Positions 5,895 to 6,138 of a stretch of 6,138 bases of DNA are shown here, piece after piece; the stretch's first letter is position 1; each line of letters starts with the position of its first letter. The notes beneath the pieces were generated by a model. The model ran no database searches, was not told the origin of the DNA, and was given only the letters and a program-made list of their open reading frames with translations. The position numbers and the translations under genes are program-made. This DNA is from Pseudomonadota bacterium (GTDB lineage: Bacteria > Pseudomonadota > Alphaproteobacteria > Rhodospirillales > 2-02-FULL-58-16). Where the stretch lies: NCBI GenBank assembly GCA_022567015.1, contig JADFHR010000194.1, forward strand, positions 1 to 6,138, written 5' to 3'.

Positions 5895-6040
5895 TTTTCC
5901 CGTTTCCTCGGCAGGAGGGGACGCGCCGGCGATGCGGGGCCATCGTCAAGCGTTCCCGACGCCCCGGGGGGCCACCGGGGGGTGTCCCCCCGACAACGTA
6001 TGCGGGGGACGCCCCCGCGACCCCCGAGGAGACGGGAAAA
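5895..6040. repeat. Small GC-rich element bounded by 17-base inverted repeats
   Basis: TTTTCCCGTTTCCTCGG (5895-5911) and CCGAGGAGACGGGAAAA (6024-6040) are reverse complements with a single mismatch, enclosing 112 bases. Inside are the first copy of the GC repeat and two perfect hairpins. The arrangement resembles a REP/BIME or MITE-like non-autonomous element. No flanking target duplication is obvious and no transposase is present. Confidence 0.45.
5961..6026. repeat. GC-rich direct repeat, copy 1
   Basis: This unit contains two perfect stem-loops: CGGGGGGTGTCCCCCCG (5976-5992) and GCGGGGGACGCCCCCGC (6002-6018), each with a seven-base stem and three-base loop. Copy 2 follows 106 to 107 bases later, the offset changing by one base through a single indel. 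The two match closely, including the shared core GTATGCGGGGGACGCCCCCG. Confidence 0.75.
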
Positions 6041-6066
6041 GCGACCCGAAGGGCGGTCTTGCGAGG

Positions 6067-6133
6067 CTCCCGGGGGGACCAAGGGGGGTGTTCCCCCGGC
6101 GACGGTATGCGGGGGACGCCCCCGCGGCCCCCG
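6067..6133. repeat. GC-rich direct repeat, copy 2
   Basis: This is the imperfect second copy of the unit at 5961-6026. The hairpin GCGGGGGACGCCCCCGC is exact at 6109-6125, and the first hairpin (6083-6097) is degraded to a five-base stem. The array may continue past the window edge. Confidence 0.7.
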
Positions 6134-6138
6134 GCGTC

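Larger units (their letters stand above)
5859..6138. other. Non-coding, repeat-filled edge region
   Basis: No coding region is supported here. Open frames across it on either strand are Gly/Pro/Arg-rich products of the GC repeats. A weak TAGTG/CACTA pairing (about 5856-5883) follows the dehalogenase stop but lacks a proper T-run after a strong stem, so I do not call a terminator. The rest is the repeat element described separately. Confidence 0.6.

Noticed and set aside
5699..6082. Minus-strand open frame over the dehalogenase 3' end and the repeats
   Set aside because: Its sequence comes from the GC repeats and from antisense of the dehalogenase gene; there is no ribosome binding site or family motif.
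5961..6138. CRISPR array
   Set aside because: There are only two imperfect copies, the units are about 66 bases and internally palindromic, and no Cas gene or leader is present.

Overview
This GC-rich window is densely packed with coding sequence and looks like the chromosome of a proteobacterium, most likely an alphaproteobacterium. That guess rests on codon use and on the style of the oxidase and dehalogenase proteins; no taxonomic marker is present. The window falls into two unlike halves.

Left half (1 to about 3450): an accessory-type region whose genes mostly read on the minus strand. In transcription order it holds a 24-residue short ORF that overlaps the next gene by ATGA; a 363-residue Cys-rich lipoprotein with beta-propeller-like motifs; a broken class 3 lipase-like gene; and a large gene that runs off the left edge. 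The lipase remnant has ACG where its start codon should be and stops at its nucleophile motif. The edge gene has an N-terminal domain with conserved His and Asn-x-Asn-Ser motifs and a peptidoglycan-binding-like segment further on. Between the lipase remnant and the edge gene lies a visibly AT-richer stretch that encodes, on the opposite strand, a small protein with about five membrane helices. It appears to have replaced the missing 3' part of the lipase gene. The set resembles a decayed lipase effector with a lipoprotein partner, but that is inference.

Right half (about 3450 to 5858): a divergent intergenic region carries a striking 20-base alternating purine-pyrimidine palindrome. It is followed by a two-gene plus-strand operon: an FAD-dependent 2-hydroxy-acid dehydrogenase of the D-lactate dehydrogenase/GlcD type, and a type II haloacid dehalogenase-like hydrolase 39 bases downstream. 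The pair makes biochemical sense: an L-2-haloacid dehalogenase (or a phosphoglycolate phosphatase) yields D-lactate or glycolate, which the flavoenzyme could oxidise to pyruvate or glyoxylate.

Right edge (5859 to 6138): no gene is supported. The stretch holds two imperfect copies of a very GC-rich, hairpin-forming repeat about 106 bases apart. The first copy is flanked by a 17-base inverted repeat, which looks like a small non-coding dispersed element.
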